A stretch of 33,840 nucleotides of DNA, taken from positions 1-33,840 of IMG/VR virus record IMGVR_UViG_3300030107_007216; one strand, 5' to 3'. This stretch comes from a virus. The notes below the pieces were generated by a model. It had not been told where the DNA came from. It worked only from the letters and a program-made list of their open reading frames with translations, and made no database searches. A program made the position numbers and the translations under genes. Positions 7,878 to 16,193 of the stretch are shown piece by piece (position 1 is the stretch's first letter; each line of letters starts with the position of its first letter).

Positions 7878-9613
7878 GCGACAGGCAAGGTCCAGTCAGG
7901 CGGGTCATATCGGCCCTTACTCGTCCTTTTCGACGTAAATCTACTCCTGAACCCATCATGCCCCTTTGGACAACGGGGATACAAGAACCAGTTTTAGCAC
8001 AAGGAATTACAATTCCTGCATTGTATGCAGTGGCCAGTGAGAATTTGATTTTGCGTACAGTTTTGACTACTCTTAATCAAGAAATGTTTCGCCGTGGTTA
8101 TTTTTGGGAGCCAAAATTCGTTAAGAAGTGTGACCAGTGTCATGAGGAATTCCAACACGATTTACCAATGTGCAATAAATGCGGGGGTGAGGTAAAGGGT
8201 CCCGACCATGAACAATTGAATTACCCTCAATGGATGTTACAACAAGAAAATTCCATGGGTCAATCTTTTCTCGATGTTATGAGAGAAGTTGAATATGACC
8301 TTGATGTGGTAGATGATGCCTTTTTGATTTTGGTCAAGGAATATTATCTTGATGAAAAAGGTCAACCCATTATGTCTCGTGTCAAAGAGGTAGTTCGTGG
8401 TGACCCTATCTTCATGCGTATTGTTGCGGATAAGAGAGGAGTGAGAGGCGGTAAGTATCGTGTGCGTCTCAAAGACCGTGTTAAGCCCATTTATCCGGGT
8501 GCAAGTGATTATGATGAAGATGAAATGTTTGATGTTCACTTTGTCAACACTGCTGGTAGTGGGAAAACACAGTATTTCATCAAGGGTGAGGTGCTTCATG
8601 TTAGCAAATACAATCCCAGTAAATTGTATGGTAAGGCCCCTGTAAACACCCTATGGCGTCAAGCAATGACATTGACTGCTATGGACAATTACATTTACAC
8701 TGCTTATCAGAAGCGACGCACTCCGAAAGGTATTATCAGTGTTACAACTGACAATTTGGAATCTATGAAATCCTTCTGGAAAGCAGTAGATGAAAAGATG
8801 GAGAGAGACCCCCATTATGTTCCTAAGGTGGGTATTGAGTCTTCCAGTGGAAGAGGTGGGGTCAATTGGGTCAAATTCATGGATACTTTAGAGGAGATGC
8901 AGTATATTGCAGTGCGAGATGAAATTCGTATGCGTATGGCTGCTTTCTATGGTGTATCAAATGTCTTTATGATGGACACTGGTAAATCGGGTGGTCTGAA
9001 CAATGAAGGTATGCAAATGGTTGTCACTAACAGGGCAGTTGAGTTTGGCCAAAAAGTGTACACGGATTCATTGTTCCCGAAATTACTTGCTGAGATGGGT
9101 GTCACAGATTGGAAACTTGCTCTTTATCCAAGTGAAGAAGAGGATGAAGTTACACGTCTTCGTAGAGATGAGATGGAAGTTAATATCGCTCAGCGTATGA
9201 TGATGCTTGGTTTCAAGCCTGAACTCAAATCTGAGGGAGAAGAGGATTTGAGATTCGTGTATAGTAGCCCAGAAGAAGGGCAACAGCCCGGTATGCCGGG
9301 GATGATGCCCGGAGGTATGCCAATGGGCGGAATGCCAATGCAAGGTGGAATGCCACCAATGCAAGGTGGAATGCCAATGCAAGGTGGAATGCCAATGCAA
9401 CATGGGATGGGTCATGGGTCTATGACAATGCCCGGTGCTCAGCCCGGAGGAGAGGGGGTTGGATTGCGAAATCGTGGCCCCGCTTCCCCACAAAATCGTA
9501 GTGCTGTGAGTGGTTCCCCTGTTTCAAGTGTTCAACAAAGAGGTCCTCAACCCGGCCCAGCACAACGAAACTCTAAGGCAATGATGGATGCAAGACGCCC
9601 CCGTGGAGCATAA
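7874..9613 (+). CDS. Portal protein with inserted Cys4 zinc ribbon
   Basis: The portal is the dodecameric ring at the capsid vertex through which DNA enters and leaves. Position after terL and the pattern support this: an N-terminal basic segment, IPALYAVASEN (46-56), a long alpha/beta wing, an acidic FDVHFVN strand (219-225), GEVLHVSKYNPSKLYG (238-253) leading to a long helix (260-285), and RMAAFYGVSNVFM (354-366) typical of phage portals. Unusual is a zinc ribbon at 86-103 (CDQC ... CNKC), inserted before the central wing. The C-terminal 110 residues are low complexity, with Met/Gly/Pro repeats (about 472-527), and probably hang free. The start overlaps the previous stop as ATGA. At 579 aa it is longish because of that tail. 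Confident as portal; the zinc ribbon is a direct observation and its metal binding an inference. Confidence 0.88.
   Translation: MSDRQGPVRRVISALTRPFRRKSTPEPIMPLWTTGIQEPVLAQGITIPALYAVASENLILRTVLTTLNQEMFRRGYFWEPKFVKKCDQCHEEFQHDLPMCNKCGGEVKGPDHEQLNYPQWMLQQENSMGQSFLDVMREVEYDLDVVDDAFLILVKEYYLDEKGQPIMSRVKEVVRGDPIFMRIVADKRGVRGGKYRVRLKDRVKPIYPGASDYDEDEMFDVHFVNTAGSGKTQYFIKGEVLHVSKYNPSKLYGKAPVNTLWRQAMTLTAMDNYIYTAYQKRRTPKGIISVTTDNLESMKSFWKAVDEKMERDPHYVPKVGIESSSGRGGVNWVKFMDTLEEMQYIAVRDEIRMRMAAFYGVSNVFMMDTGKSGGLNNEGMQMVVTNRAVEFGQKVYTDSLFPKLLAEMGVTDWKLALYPSEEEDEVTRLRRDEMEVNIAQRMMMLGFKPELKSEGEEDLRFVYSSPEEGQQPGMPGMMPGGMPMGGMPMQGGMPPMQGGMPMQGGMPMQHGMGHGSMTMPGAQPGGEGVGLRNRGPASPQNRSAVSGSPVSSVQQRGPQPGPAQRNSKAMMDARRPRGA
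9313..9402 (+). repeat. In-frame tandem repeat, about 18-bp unit, in the portal tail
   Basis: Near-identical copies of a unit like AATGCCAATGCAAGGTGG encode GMPMQG repeats. One copy has a 3-base insertion giving GMPPMQG. The repeat keeps the portal reading frame and encodes a flexible Met/Gly/Pro-rich tail. Confidence 0.9.
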
Positions 9614-9650
9614 GAACATTGAAAGATGGAGGCCCTTTGGAGTGATTGAT

Positions 9651-9989
9651 ATGACTGAATTATCGAAGATGGACCCCATGGCTCGTAAACTCGGGGCCGA
9701 AGTAGAATCTTTCCACAAAGCAATTGACTCTGGAGATGTAACAAACGCTCGTTATCACATCAATGAAATACAGAAGTTTGCTCAATTTTTGGCCAGTGAT
9801 ATTGAGAGTGCAGTGGCTAAATCTGACAAGACCCAAGGCGTGAATGACATTTATGCTGGTGGAGTCCCAGTACGCAAGTTTGAACAAAGTGAAAGGAATT
9901 ACCAGACCAGTTCAGATGTTCTGGCTGGATATGTACGAGCAAGCGCAGTGCGCTCCCCAATGAAGAAACTAAGTCAACGGGATATGTGA
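9651..9989 (+). CDS. Hypothetical 112-aa helical protein
   Basis: I choose ATG 9651, with GGAG at 9639-9642 eight bases upstream. An ATG at 9588 inside the portal end would add 21 residues but overlap by 26 bases. The product begins MTELSKMDPMA, is helical for its first 65 residues (AEVESFHKAIDSGDVTNARYH and the following helix), and ends in a short basic tail (MKKLSQRDM). No known family is recognised. Location between the portal and the giant protein suggests a small head-associated factor. Confidence 0.7.
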   Translation: MTELSKMDPMARKLGAEVESFHKAIDSGDVTNARYHINEIQKFAQFLASDIESAVAKSDKTQGVNDIYAGGVPVRKFEQSERNYQTSSDVLAGYVRASAVRSPMKKLSQRDM

Positions 9990-9993
9990 AAAC

Positions 9994-10368
9994 ATGAGTG
10001 ACGGAGAAGATGGGGCAAGTCGTCTCATGGAGACTCTTATCACAAAGATGGAGTCAATGGATGGTCAACTACAGATGTTACAATCTGAAAACACCATTTT
10101 GAAACAGATTCTTATGGACCCAGCCGCTCTTTTGCGTAAAGCAGGGTTTGTTTCCACAAGCACTCCTTTTGCTGAGGGCATGGTGGTTGATGCTTTCCGT
10201 GGGGATGATGATTCTATACTCAAAGGAACAGACGATTTCTCTGTGCCTGATAACAACGAAGAGTTCCATGCAATGAGTTGGGACGATATACACGCAATGG
10301 CAGATAGTGCCAAATCCCTTGGTCTAACCGACCAGTCAGTTCCACCAGTAGCGGGGTTGGACGCATGA
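9994..10368 (+). CDS. Hypothetical 124-aa protein: coiled coil plus MSWDDIHAMA motif
   Basis: Residues about 8-42 form a clear heptad-like coiled coil (LMETLITKMESMDGQLQML and on). The middle is loop-rich with several acidic residues. Near the C-terminus, residues 94-103 read MSWDDIHAMA, which closely matches MSWSEVHDLA at the C-terminus of the protease-scaffold protein (445-454). The layout, coiled coil plus terminal docking motif, is scaffold-like, so this may be a second assembly or portal-capsid bridging factor. That role is inference. The stop overlaps the next start as ATGA. Confidence 0.75.
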   Translation: MSDGEDGASRLMETLITKMESMDGQLQMLQSENTILKQILMDPAALLRKAGFVSTSTPFAEGMVVDAFRGDDDSILKGTDDFSVPDNNEEFHAMSWDDIHAMADSAKSLGLTDQSVPPVAGLDA

Positions 10369-10778
10369 GACCGAGATATAGCGAAATTTCACCAGAAGTA
10401 GAAGAGTTAATGCTCAAGGCACTACGTTTGAATGAGCGTATTGAGAAGGCTAAAGATAAGAAATGCCCTAAGTGCAGTAAACTACTTTCAGAATGTGGAT
10501 GTGACAAAGAAGGCTATGGGAAAATGGGCTACATGGAAAAGTCTGAACCCGAATACAGTGGTCAAAAAGAGGGCTCAACTGTTGGGCCATCTCACTTTGT
10601 GACGGAAACTGGAGGACAAGTGAGGACTGCTCCTTATTGGACCAATGGTAATACAGTCGAGGTTGAAGATATTACCAATAAGGGAGCGAACAAAGAAGAA
10701 GTCAATCTTGAAACTATACATCTGAATCCTCACACTAAGACTGGTGTAGACAGACTTGTTGACGGTGGCTCTCGGTGA
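10365..10778 (+). CDS. Hypothetical 137-aa protein with small Cys cluster
   Basis: The ATG overlaps the previous stop (ATGA). An N-terminal helix (SPEVEELMLKALRLNERIEK) leads into CPKCSKLLSECGC at about residues 34-46, four Cys in a CxxC-x7-CxC arrangement that could hold one zinc ion. The remaining 90 residues are polar and loop-rich, including GGQVRTAPYWTNG and a Thr/Asn-rich end. It is one of three Cys-motif proteins in the head region (with the portal and the gene at 20578). Function unknown; a small structural zinc protein is the likeliest reading. Confidence 0.75.
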   Translation: MRPRYSEISPEVEELMLKALRLNERIEKAKDKKCPKCSKLLSECGCDKEGYGKMGYMEKSEPEYSGQKEGSTVGPSHFVTETGGQVRTAPYWTNGNTVEVEDITNKGANKEEVNLETIHLNPHTKTGVDRLVDGGSR

Positions 10779-10784
10779 GGACAT

Positions 10785-13700
10785 GTGTCAATCGAGGGAC
10801 CTGTTGAAGTTTATCTGAGAGCCCGCTCAGATGTGCTCAAATCTCTTTTCGATGGCATAGATACTGTAGATTCTGCGGCTGCTTATCGCTTTGCTCTGCG
10901 TAATTTACAGAGACATGATGCTGTTCACATCACTAAGAGTGATGATGTAATAGCACGGGTTTTCAGTGATATGGTTTTGTCAAAGGCTGTTAGTGATTTA
11001 CCTCAAGGACCATACAATGAGCGAACTGAACCTGCAATGCCGGTGGCATATGGGGATGAGAAGGGTGAGGGAGAAGTAGGATTGATTCATGGTGCTTGGC
11101 CTCAAATGAGCCCTACTCACGATTTAATGCCCACTCGCAACAGTGAACAAATGCCATATGGTAGCCACCACCCCTTTTCTGAATCTATTCACCCTTTACG
11201 AGAAGGAAATCATTTTGTTGAAGTCTTAAGGAATTATTATTTGAGACCAGACGCTCATACTGAATCTTTAGCAGAAAAAGAAGCCAAGGCAGAACTGGCA
11301 CATCAAGAGCGGTGGAATAAATCCTCTGCTTTTGGTAACAGGTTTTTGGGGAATTTGGCAGACAACCAGTCTGCTCATGATTATTATGACACTGATTTTT
11401 TGAGATGGTTGAAAAGCAAAAACATCGGTTTGGCAGAATTGGATGCTGAAATGCAACACAATTTGCGTGAAGAACATTTCAATGACCGTGCTAAGCAATG
11501 GACTGATGGTGAGCATTATGAAGAAACTGTCACAAACCCAGAAACGGGTGAAAAAGAGATAGTTCGACATTCACGCAAACTTGGTTGGTTAGGATACAAT
11601 TTCGGGCTTGAATTCATGCCACCGTCAAAGAGAACAGAAATTATTGGTCACCTTTGGGAGCACGGCTCTGATGGAGTAGAAGCAATACCTCATATGGCTG
11701 CTGCACGCCTAAAGCGCAATTGGATTACCCGACTTGCTGGTGAAAAAGATTGGATGATGCGTGCTGAAGATAAGCATGGACCGAATATAGACCCTCTACA
11801 TGAAAAGATACATGGGGCCGGTGATGTGAATTTGAACACATATACTGATGCTGCTCAAAAAATTGATACCGAAGATGGTGATAGTATCTATGAGCGATTA
11901 TTGGCCACTCATCGCTCTATGGTAGAAGACGAAAACGCCCCTTTACCCGGTTATAGTGGTGGCGAAAACTTTCATGAAAACGAGGGTGAAATCTTAACAC
12001 CTCAATTATTCAACATGTTAGCAGGCCTAGATGAAGATGGGAATGTGTATGAACAAGGACAACACCCAATATATGGGGATAAATGGAAAGGGGCACATAT
12101 CATAGACCCTTCTTTGGTTGAAGAGTTTCAAAATAAAGTGAAAGAGTTAGGTGGACATGCTGCTCGACAAAAAGATACTCGTGCTGCCTATTTAGCATAT
12201 CAGAATTATTTAGGTCCTAATCTTGATTTTATTTTACGAGAGGGTGACCTTGATTATTATCAGGACGCTGGTAATCATTCTCGTACTTTTGCTTCACATT
12301 GGATGGAGCCCTTTTATGGGAGAGGAGGATTAGCAAGAGAGCCTGAAACATATATTGAAATGCTACATGATTTTTTGACAACAAAATATACTCCTTTAGA
12401 AGAAACCACAATTGGGGGACCAACACATCAATCATTATCACTCATCGGTCATGGGTTTCATGAAACACACCCAGAAGACCAAACAAAGAGAGGGCGTAAA
12501 GTATCAAGTTATCAAATGAAAGATATTTCTCAAGGGGGTTTAGACGTACCACAGAGGTTGAGAGAACAAGTTGCTTTGGGTGAAGATTTTACTCCTGATG
12601 ATGATGTTGAAATGACTACTGGAACAACAAACGTGGAGGGTTTGTCTTCTAAAAGAATAGAAGAAGACTTGCCTATTATTGGTTTCAGGCCTGAGATGGC
12701 AGGATTGTTAGCAACACTACATCCCAGCGTCTATGGTACCAGATACACAGCAAAGAGACCAATAGGTATGAATCCTTTAGACCCAGAAGAAAAGGGTCAA
12801 GGGACCGTTGTTTTGAATCCTAAGTTTGCTCAACAAGTTCCATTCGGGAGGACTGCTTCAAGAGGGGGTTTAATCTTAGCACGACAACCAGTCATACATG
12901 GTGAAATGGACCCACATGAAATTCTTGATATGGGTGGCGCTTCGCACGCTTTTGTTGATGAAAACCACAATACTTTGGAAACACCTGAATTCACTAATAC
13001 TAATGCCAGAGCCAAAATCACAACAACTCATGCTGGGGCAATGCAATCCAGATTAAATGAGGAGAGTTTTGGGAAGCGTGACCCAAGGATGTTTTTCGAT
13101 GGCCATGGTAAAATGGCAGATGTGCATCATGCGTTACCTATAACAATAACACGAGATAACATGCCAGATAAAATAGCACACAGTTTAGTTTTGAGAACTA
13201 AGATGGGTAGCATCTATCCTCCCGGTGCCCCAATGGGAGGAAAAATATTACCAAATACACATTTCACACAACAAGTTATTGGTCCAGACGGGAAGAAAGC
13301 AAGGATGATGTCATTTGACAGAGTATCACCAGATAATCATGCAACAAATGACCCTGTTTTACATCATGAATTACAAGGACAAAAAGTGAGCCCAGACGGT
13401 ATTGTTACTGACCCATTTGCTGAGCAACAGGGCATAGGTGCTGCATCTTACATTAAACAACACGATAAAGTCCTGTCAAAACATATGGATGCTATCACAA
13501 ACATGGCTAAAAAACTTAGAGGTGATATGGAGGAAATAAGGCCTGATTTTTTTGAGCGCCACAAAGATAACCCGCAAGCATTGTTATCAAATGCGCTTCA
13601 ATTATTCAGACAAGCAAATCTTGGTTTGTTCCGTATGCCTCACGAGGTACATGGTCAAATGGGACATAGTTTGAGTGGGACAGATGAATATGAACACGTG

Positions 13701-16193
13701 AAGGCCGCAGATAATCCTGCAGCGTTTTTGGCACAAGGTTTGAGTGAACATAAGGAAGGTATAGTTTCACAAAATATGACAGGCAAAGATATCATGGGAG
13801 TGCTTGGTCTTGATGTTTCAAATAAACACCATCAAGCAATTGCTCAAAGGGTACAATCTGCAATGCATAAGAAAGACCCGATGATGGCTATGACTGTTAG
13901 TGAAGCAATCAAAAGAGGGTTGTTAGGTGGTAAAGAACATGCAGAAGATATGGACCATATTGGAGATGGTTTGTTTGATATGATTGGGTCTCCAAAAGAT
14001 AGGAAGAGTGATATCGCCCGTGGTCTTTCAGCCGCTGCTAATACAGTATTGAATACTATAAGAGGGGCAGGAGAAAAACATAGTCTTATTCATGTTCAGG
14101 CCCCATCACGAGACATTCCCACAGATAAAAGGGGTCAAAAAAGAGTGGAAGATAAAGAAGAAAGAGAAATGAAGCCCATTACTGCCAAAACAGGTAAGAA
14201 AACCAAAAACCAAAGAGAAAAAGATAAGATTGCTAGAGCGGCAAGAATTCTTGACAGTGTAGTTTTGTTTTCTCCTTCAGGAGAAGTAGAACCTATGAAA
14301 CGAAAGAGTACAAAATATACATGGGGAGAGGCTCCTATTGATATACCTGAAGCAGGGGGCCACTCAATACATGATTTCTTTGATGGACCTCGTTTGAATT
14401 GGGGCTGGGGTATGTTACCTGATTATACTTTGAGATTGGGTAAAAACGGAAGTGTGGACATTGTAGACACTCCCGTAAAAGAGACTCCCTTGATGAGTGT
14501 GCCCAGTGGGTATTTATTTGATGTATTTCCTGAATTAGAAGGAATGTTGACAGGTGATGAGCATCTATCTCTTCCCAACGCCTTGAAACAAACCAAGCAT
14601 GGGGAGTCGGCCCGTGATGTGCGGGCTCATGAAAAGTCAGTTGATGGTGGTAGGTTGTTTTACCATAGTGAAGAAACCGATACTCTTGGTCTATTAGACA
14701 ATGTTTTCTTCAAAACACCTCGACCTGACCCCATTCTTCCTATGCATCGCATTTTCAATATTAATGATTTAGATTCTCTTCGTGGTTTCACAGGAGAGTG
14801 GGTTGTTACTTGTTGGCCAAAGGGTCAGCGTATTATGCTAACGAGGAAGGGAGATAATTTCACTGCTCAAACCACTCTTAATGAGAAAATAGAAGTTCCT
14901 AAGCAGGTACAGAAAGATGCAAAGAAATCCAGTGAGAAAGATTTCGTTCTTGATGGAATGTTGCACAAGAAGCGTTTCTATGTAATAGATGTGCTGAGAA
15001 TTGAGGATGATGATGTTCATGAAATGAAGGCAACAGAGCGAGTTCGATTGTTAAGGGCCACTTTTGAGCCACATGAGTATTTCCAACCCCCCTCCCCCTC
15101 AACTTTGCGCACAACTGACGATGACGGCCTTGAGGATGCTATTGCTGAATTGGAACAACCTATTTTGTTAAGAGATGCTCAATCTACTTACATGCGTGGG
15201 GAATTAAGACATCCTAAGTGGGTCATTTTACAGAAAGGAAAGAAACTTGACCTCATCATTCTTGACCGCTCAGGAACTGGTCCTTATACCTATAGACTGG
15301 GGGCGGGCCCTATATTTGACACAGAAGGATTAGGCCCCCGAGCAGTGAAAACCAAGAAACATACTTACATGGATGTAGGGACAGTTTTCCGTTCACCGCA
15401 GCGTTATGAGATAGGACACACTGTGAAAGTCACTGTGGCTTCTGTTAAAGAGAAGAAGCAGAAAGGTCGCTCATTGTTTACTGTAAGAGGGGGGAAAGTG
15501 CATGGTGAGGGAGATGCACCAGCAAGCATTGAGACGCTTGGTATTTTAGCAAAATCTGCACCAGTGTGGACTCCTACTAAGGTTTCACTTGAAGAGAATT
15601 TCTTGAAGGTCGAATTATCCCATTTAGAAAATGATGTACTCTACAAGATGTATCCTAATGAGTTAGGAGTAGAATTACAAGAGCCACAAGTTTCTCTCCC
15701 TGACCAAAACGATAGCGATTACGTCATTCGTCTATGTGAAGCAACTCGTGATGATTGGGAACCTGTGGCCGCTGCTTTGCTCAAAAGTAAGAAGATAGCA
15801 GTTAAGATGTCTGAGAAAGACCGTAAGAAGTTGGCAAAACCACCTAAGGAAATTGATAACCCTGAGCCCCATGAACCATTCCTTGAACCCAAATTAGTAC
15901 CGGGTACTTTCCATAAACCGACAGAGGAAGACTTGACTGTGAAGGCTGCATTATTGGCTGCGAAATTGATGGACCGTATTACAAAAGAGAGAATGGCATC
16001 AATTGGTATTGAGAGTTTAGCCATTAATTATGGAACAGGGGAGACTGCCCCACGTGGTCCTACTACTATTGATGGTGGGGCCACCATGCCTGATTGGGAC
16101 TCTTCTGACAGTGAATATACTGATGAAAAAGAAGCGAAGGAAACGAGAGAAGAAGAAAAACGGAAGAAGAATGCCTCCGTATTAAATAGATGA
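10785..16193 (+). CDS. Giant 1802-aa virion-region protein with C-terminal degenerate DNA-ligase-like module
   Basis: The start is GTG 10785, preceded by GAGG at 10777-10780. An ATG two bases upstream is out of frame. Residues 1 to about 1240 are rich in His, Gly, Asp and Met and match no family I know. From about 1310 to 1600 the order of motifs is that of ATP-dependent DNA ligases: GEWVVTCWPKGQRIML with a following RKGD turn (1338-1357, motif I region), FVLDGML then FYVIDVL (1387-1404, motif III region), ILLRDAQSTYMRGEL then KWVILQ and LDLIILD (1460-1492, motifs IV-V), and a GHTVKVTVASV-type OB-fold (about 1541-1576). The residues required for catalysis appear absent: Trp for the AMP-accepting Lys, Met for Glu in LDGEL, Gln-Pro for Glu-Gly in motif IV, Ile and Gln for the two motif V lysines. 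So it is probably a pseudo-ligase used for binding DNA. It overlaps the protease start (ATGA). A capsid-internal or ejected protein is plausible. Confidence 0.85.
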   Translation: MSIEGPVEVYLRARSDVLKSLFDGIDTVDSAAAYRFALRNLQRHDAVHITKSDDVIARVFSDMVLSKAVSDLPQGPYNERTEPAMPVAYGDEKGEGEVGLIHGAWPQMSPTHDLMPTRNSEQMPYGSHHPFSESIHPLREGNHFVEVLRNYYLRPDAHTESLAEKEAKAELAHQERWNKSSAFGNRFLGNLADNQSAHDYYDTDFLRWLKSKNIGLAELDAEMQHNLREEHFNDRAKQWTDGEHYEETVTNPETGEKEIVRHSRKLGWLGYNFGLEFMPPSKRTEIIGHLWEHGSDGVEAIPHMAAARLKRNWITRLAGEKDWMMRAEDKHGPNIDPLHEKIHGAGDVNLNTYTDAAQKIDTEDGDSIYERLLATHRSMVEDENAPLPGYSGGENFHENEGEILTPQLFNMLAGLDEDGNVYEQGQHPIYGDKWKGAHIIDPSLVEEFQNKVKELGGHAARQKDTRAAYLAYQNYLGPNLDFILREGDLDYYQDAGNHSRTFASHWMEPFYGRGGLAREPETYIEMLHDFLTTKYTPLEETTIGGPTHQSLSLIGHGFHETHPEDQTKRGRKVSSYQMKDISQGGLDVPQRLREQVALGEDFTPDDDVEMTTGTTNVEGLSSKRIEEDLPIIGFRPEMAGLLATLHPSVYGTRYTAKRPIGMNPLDPEEKGQGTVVLNPKFAQQVPFGRTASRGGLILARQPVIHGEMDPHEILDMGGASHAFVDENHNTLETPEFTNTNARAKITTTHAGAMQSRLNEESFGKRDPRMFFDGHGKMADVHHALPITITRDNMPDKIAHSLVLRTKMGSIYPPGAPMGGKILPNTHFTQQVIGPDGKKARMMSFDRVSPDNHATNDPVLHHELQGQKVSPDGIVTDPFAEQQGIGAASYIKQHDKVLSKHMDAITNMAKKLRGDMEEIRPDFFERHKDNPQALLSNALQLFRQANLGLFRMPHEVHGQMGHSLSGTDEYEHVKAADNPAAFLAQGLSEHKEGIVSQNMTGKDIMGVLGLDVSNKHHQAIAQRVQSAMHKKDPMMAMTVSEAIKRGLLGGKEHAEDMDHIGDGLFDMIGSPKDRKSDIARGLSAAANTVLNTIRGAGEKHSLIHVQAPSRDIPTDKRGQKRVEDKEEREMKPITAKTGKKTKNQREKDKIARAARILDSVVLFSPSGEVEPMKRKSTKYTWGEAPIDIPEAGGHSIHDFFDGPRLNWGWGMLPDYTLRLGKNGSVDIVDTPVKETPLMSVPSGYLFDVFPELEGMLTGDEHLSLPNALKQTKHGESARDVRAHEKSVDGGRLFYHSEETDTLGLLDNVFFKTPRPDPILPMHRIFNINDLDSLRGFTGEWVVTCWPKGQRIMLTRKGDNFTAQTTLNEKIEVPKQVQKDAKKSSEKDFVLDGMLHKKRFYVIDVLRIEDDDVHEMKATERVRLLRATFEPHEYFQPPSPSTLRTTDDDGLEDAIAELEQPILLRDAQSTYMRGELRHPKWVILQKGKKLDLIILDRSGTGPYTYRLGAGPIFDTEGLGPRAVKTKKHTYMDVGTVFRSPQRYEIGHTVKVTVASVKEKKQKGRSLFTVRGGKVHGEGDAPASIETLGILAKSAPVWTPTKVSLEENFLKVELSHLENDVLYKMYPNELGVELQEPQVSLPDQNDSDYVIRLCEATRDDWEPVAAALLKSKKIAVKMSEKDRKKLAKPPKEIDNPEPHEPFLEPKLVPGTFHKPTEEDLTVKAALLAAKLMDRITKERMASIGIESLAINYGTGETAPRGPTTIDGGATMPDWDSSDSEYTDEKEAKETREEEKRKKNASVLNR

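Noticed and set aside
9083-9493. His/Trp-rich minus-strand frame of 136 codons
   Set aside because: The His-Trp repeats are the reverse complement of the Met/Gly/Pro tandem repeat in the portal tail.
14620-14680. EKSVDGGRLFYH as the active-site motif (KxDGxR) of the ligase-like domain
   Set aside because: The Lys is one residue too far from DG, and the distance to the LDGML element (about 100 residues) is too long; CWPKGQR at 1343-1349 fits the spacing better.
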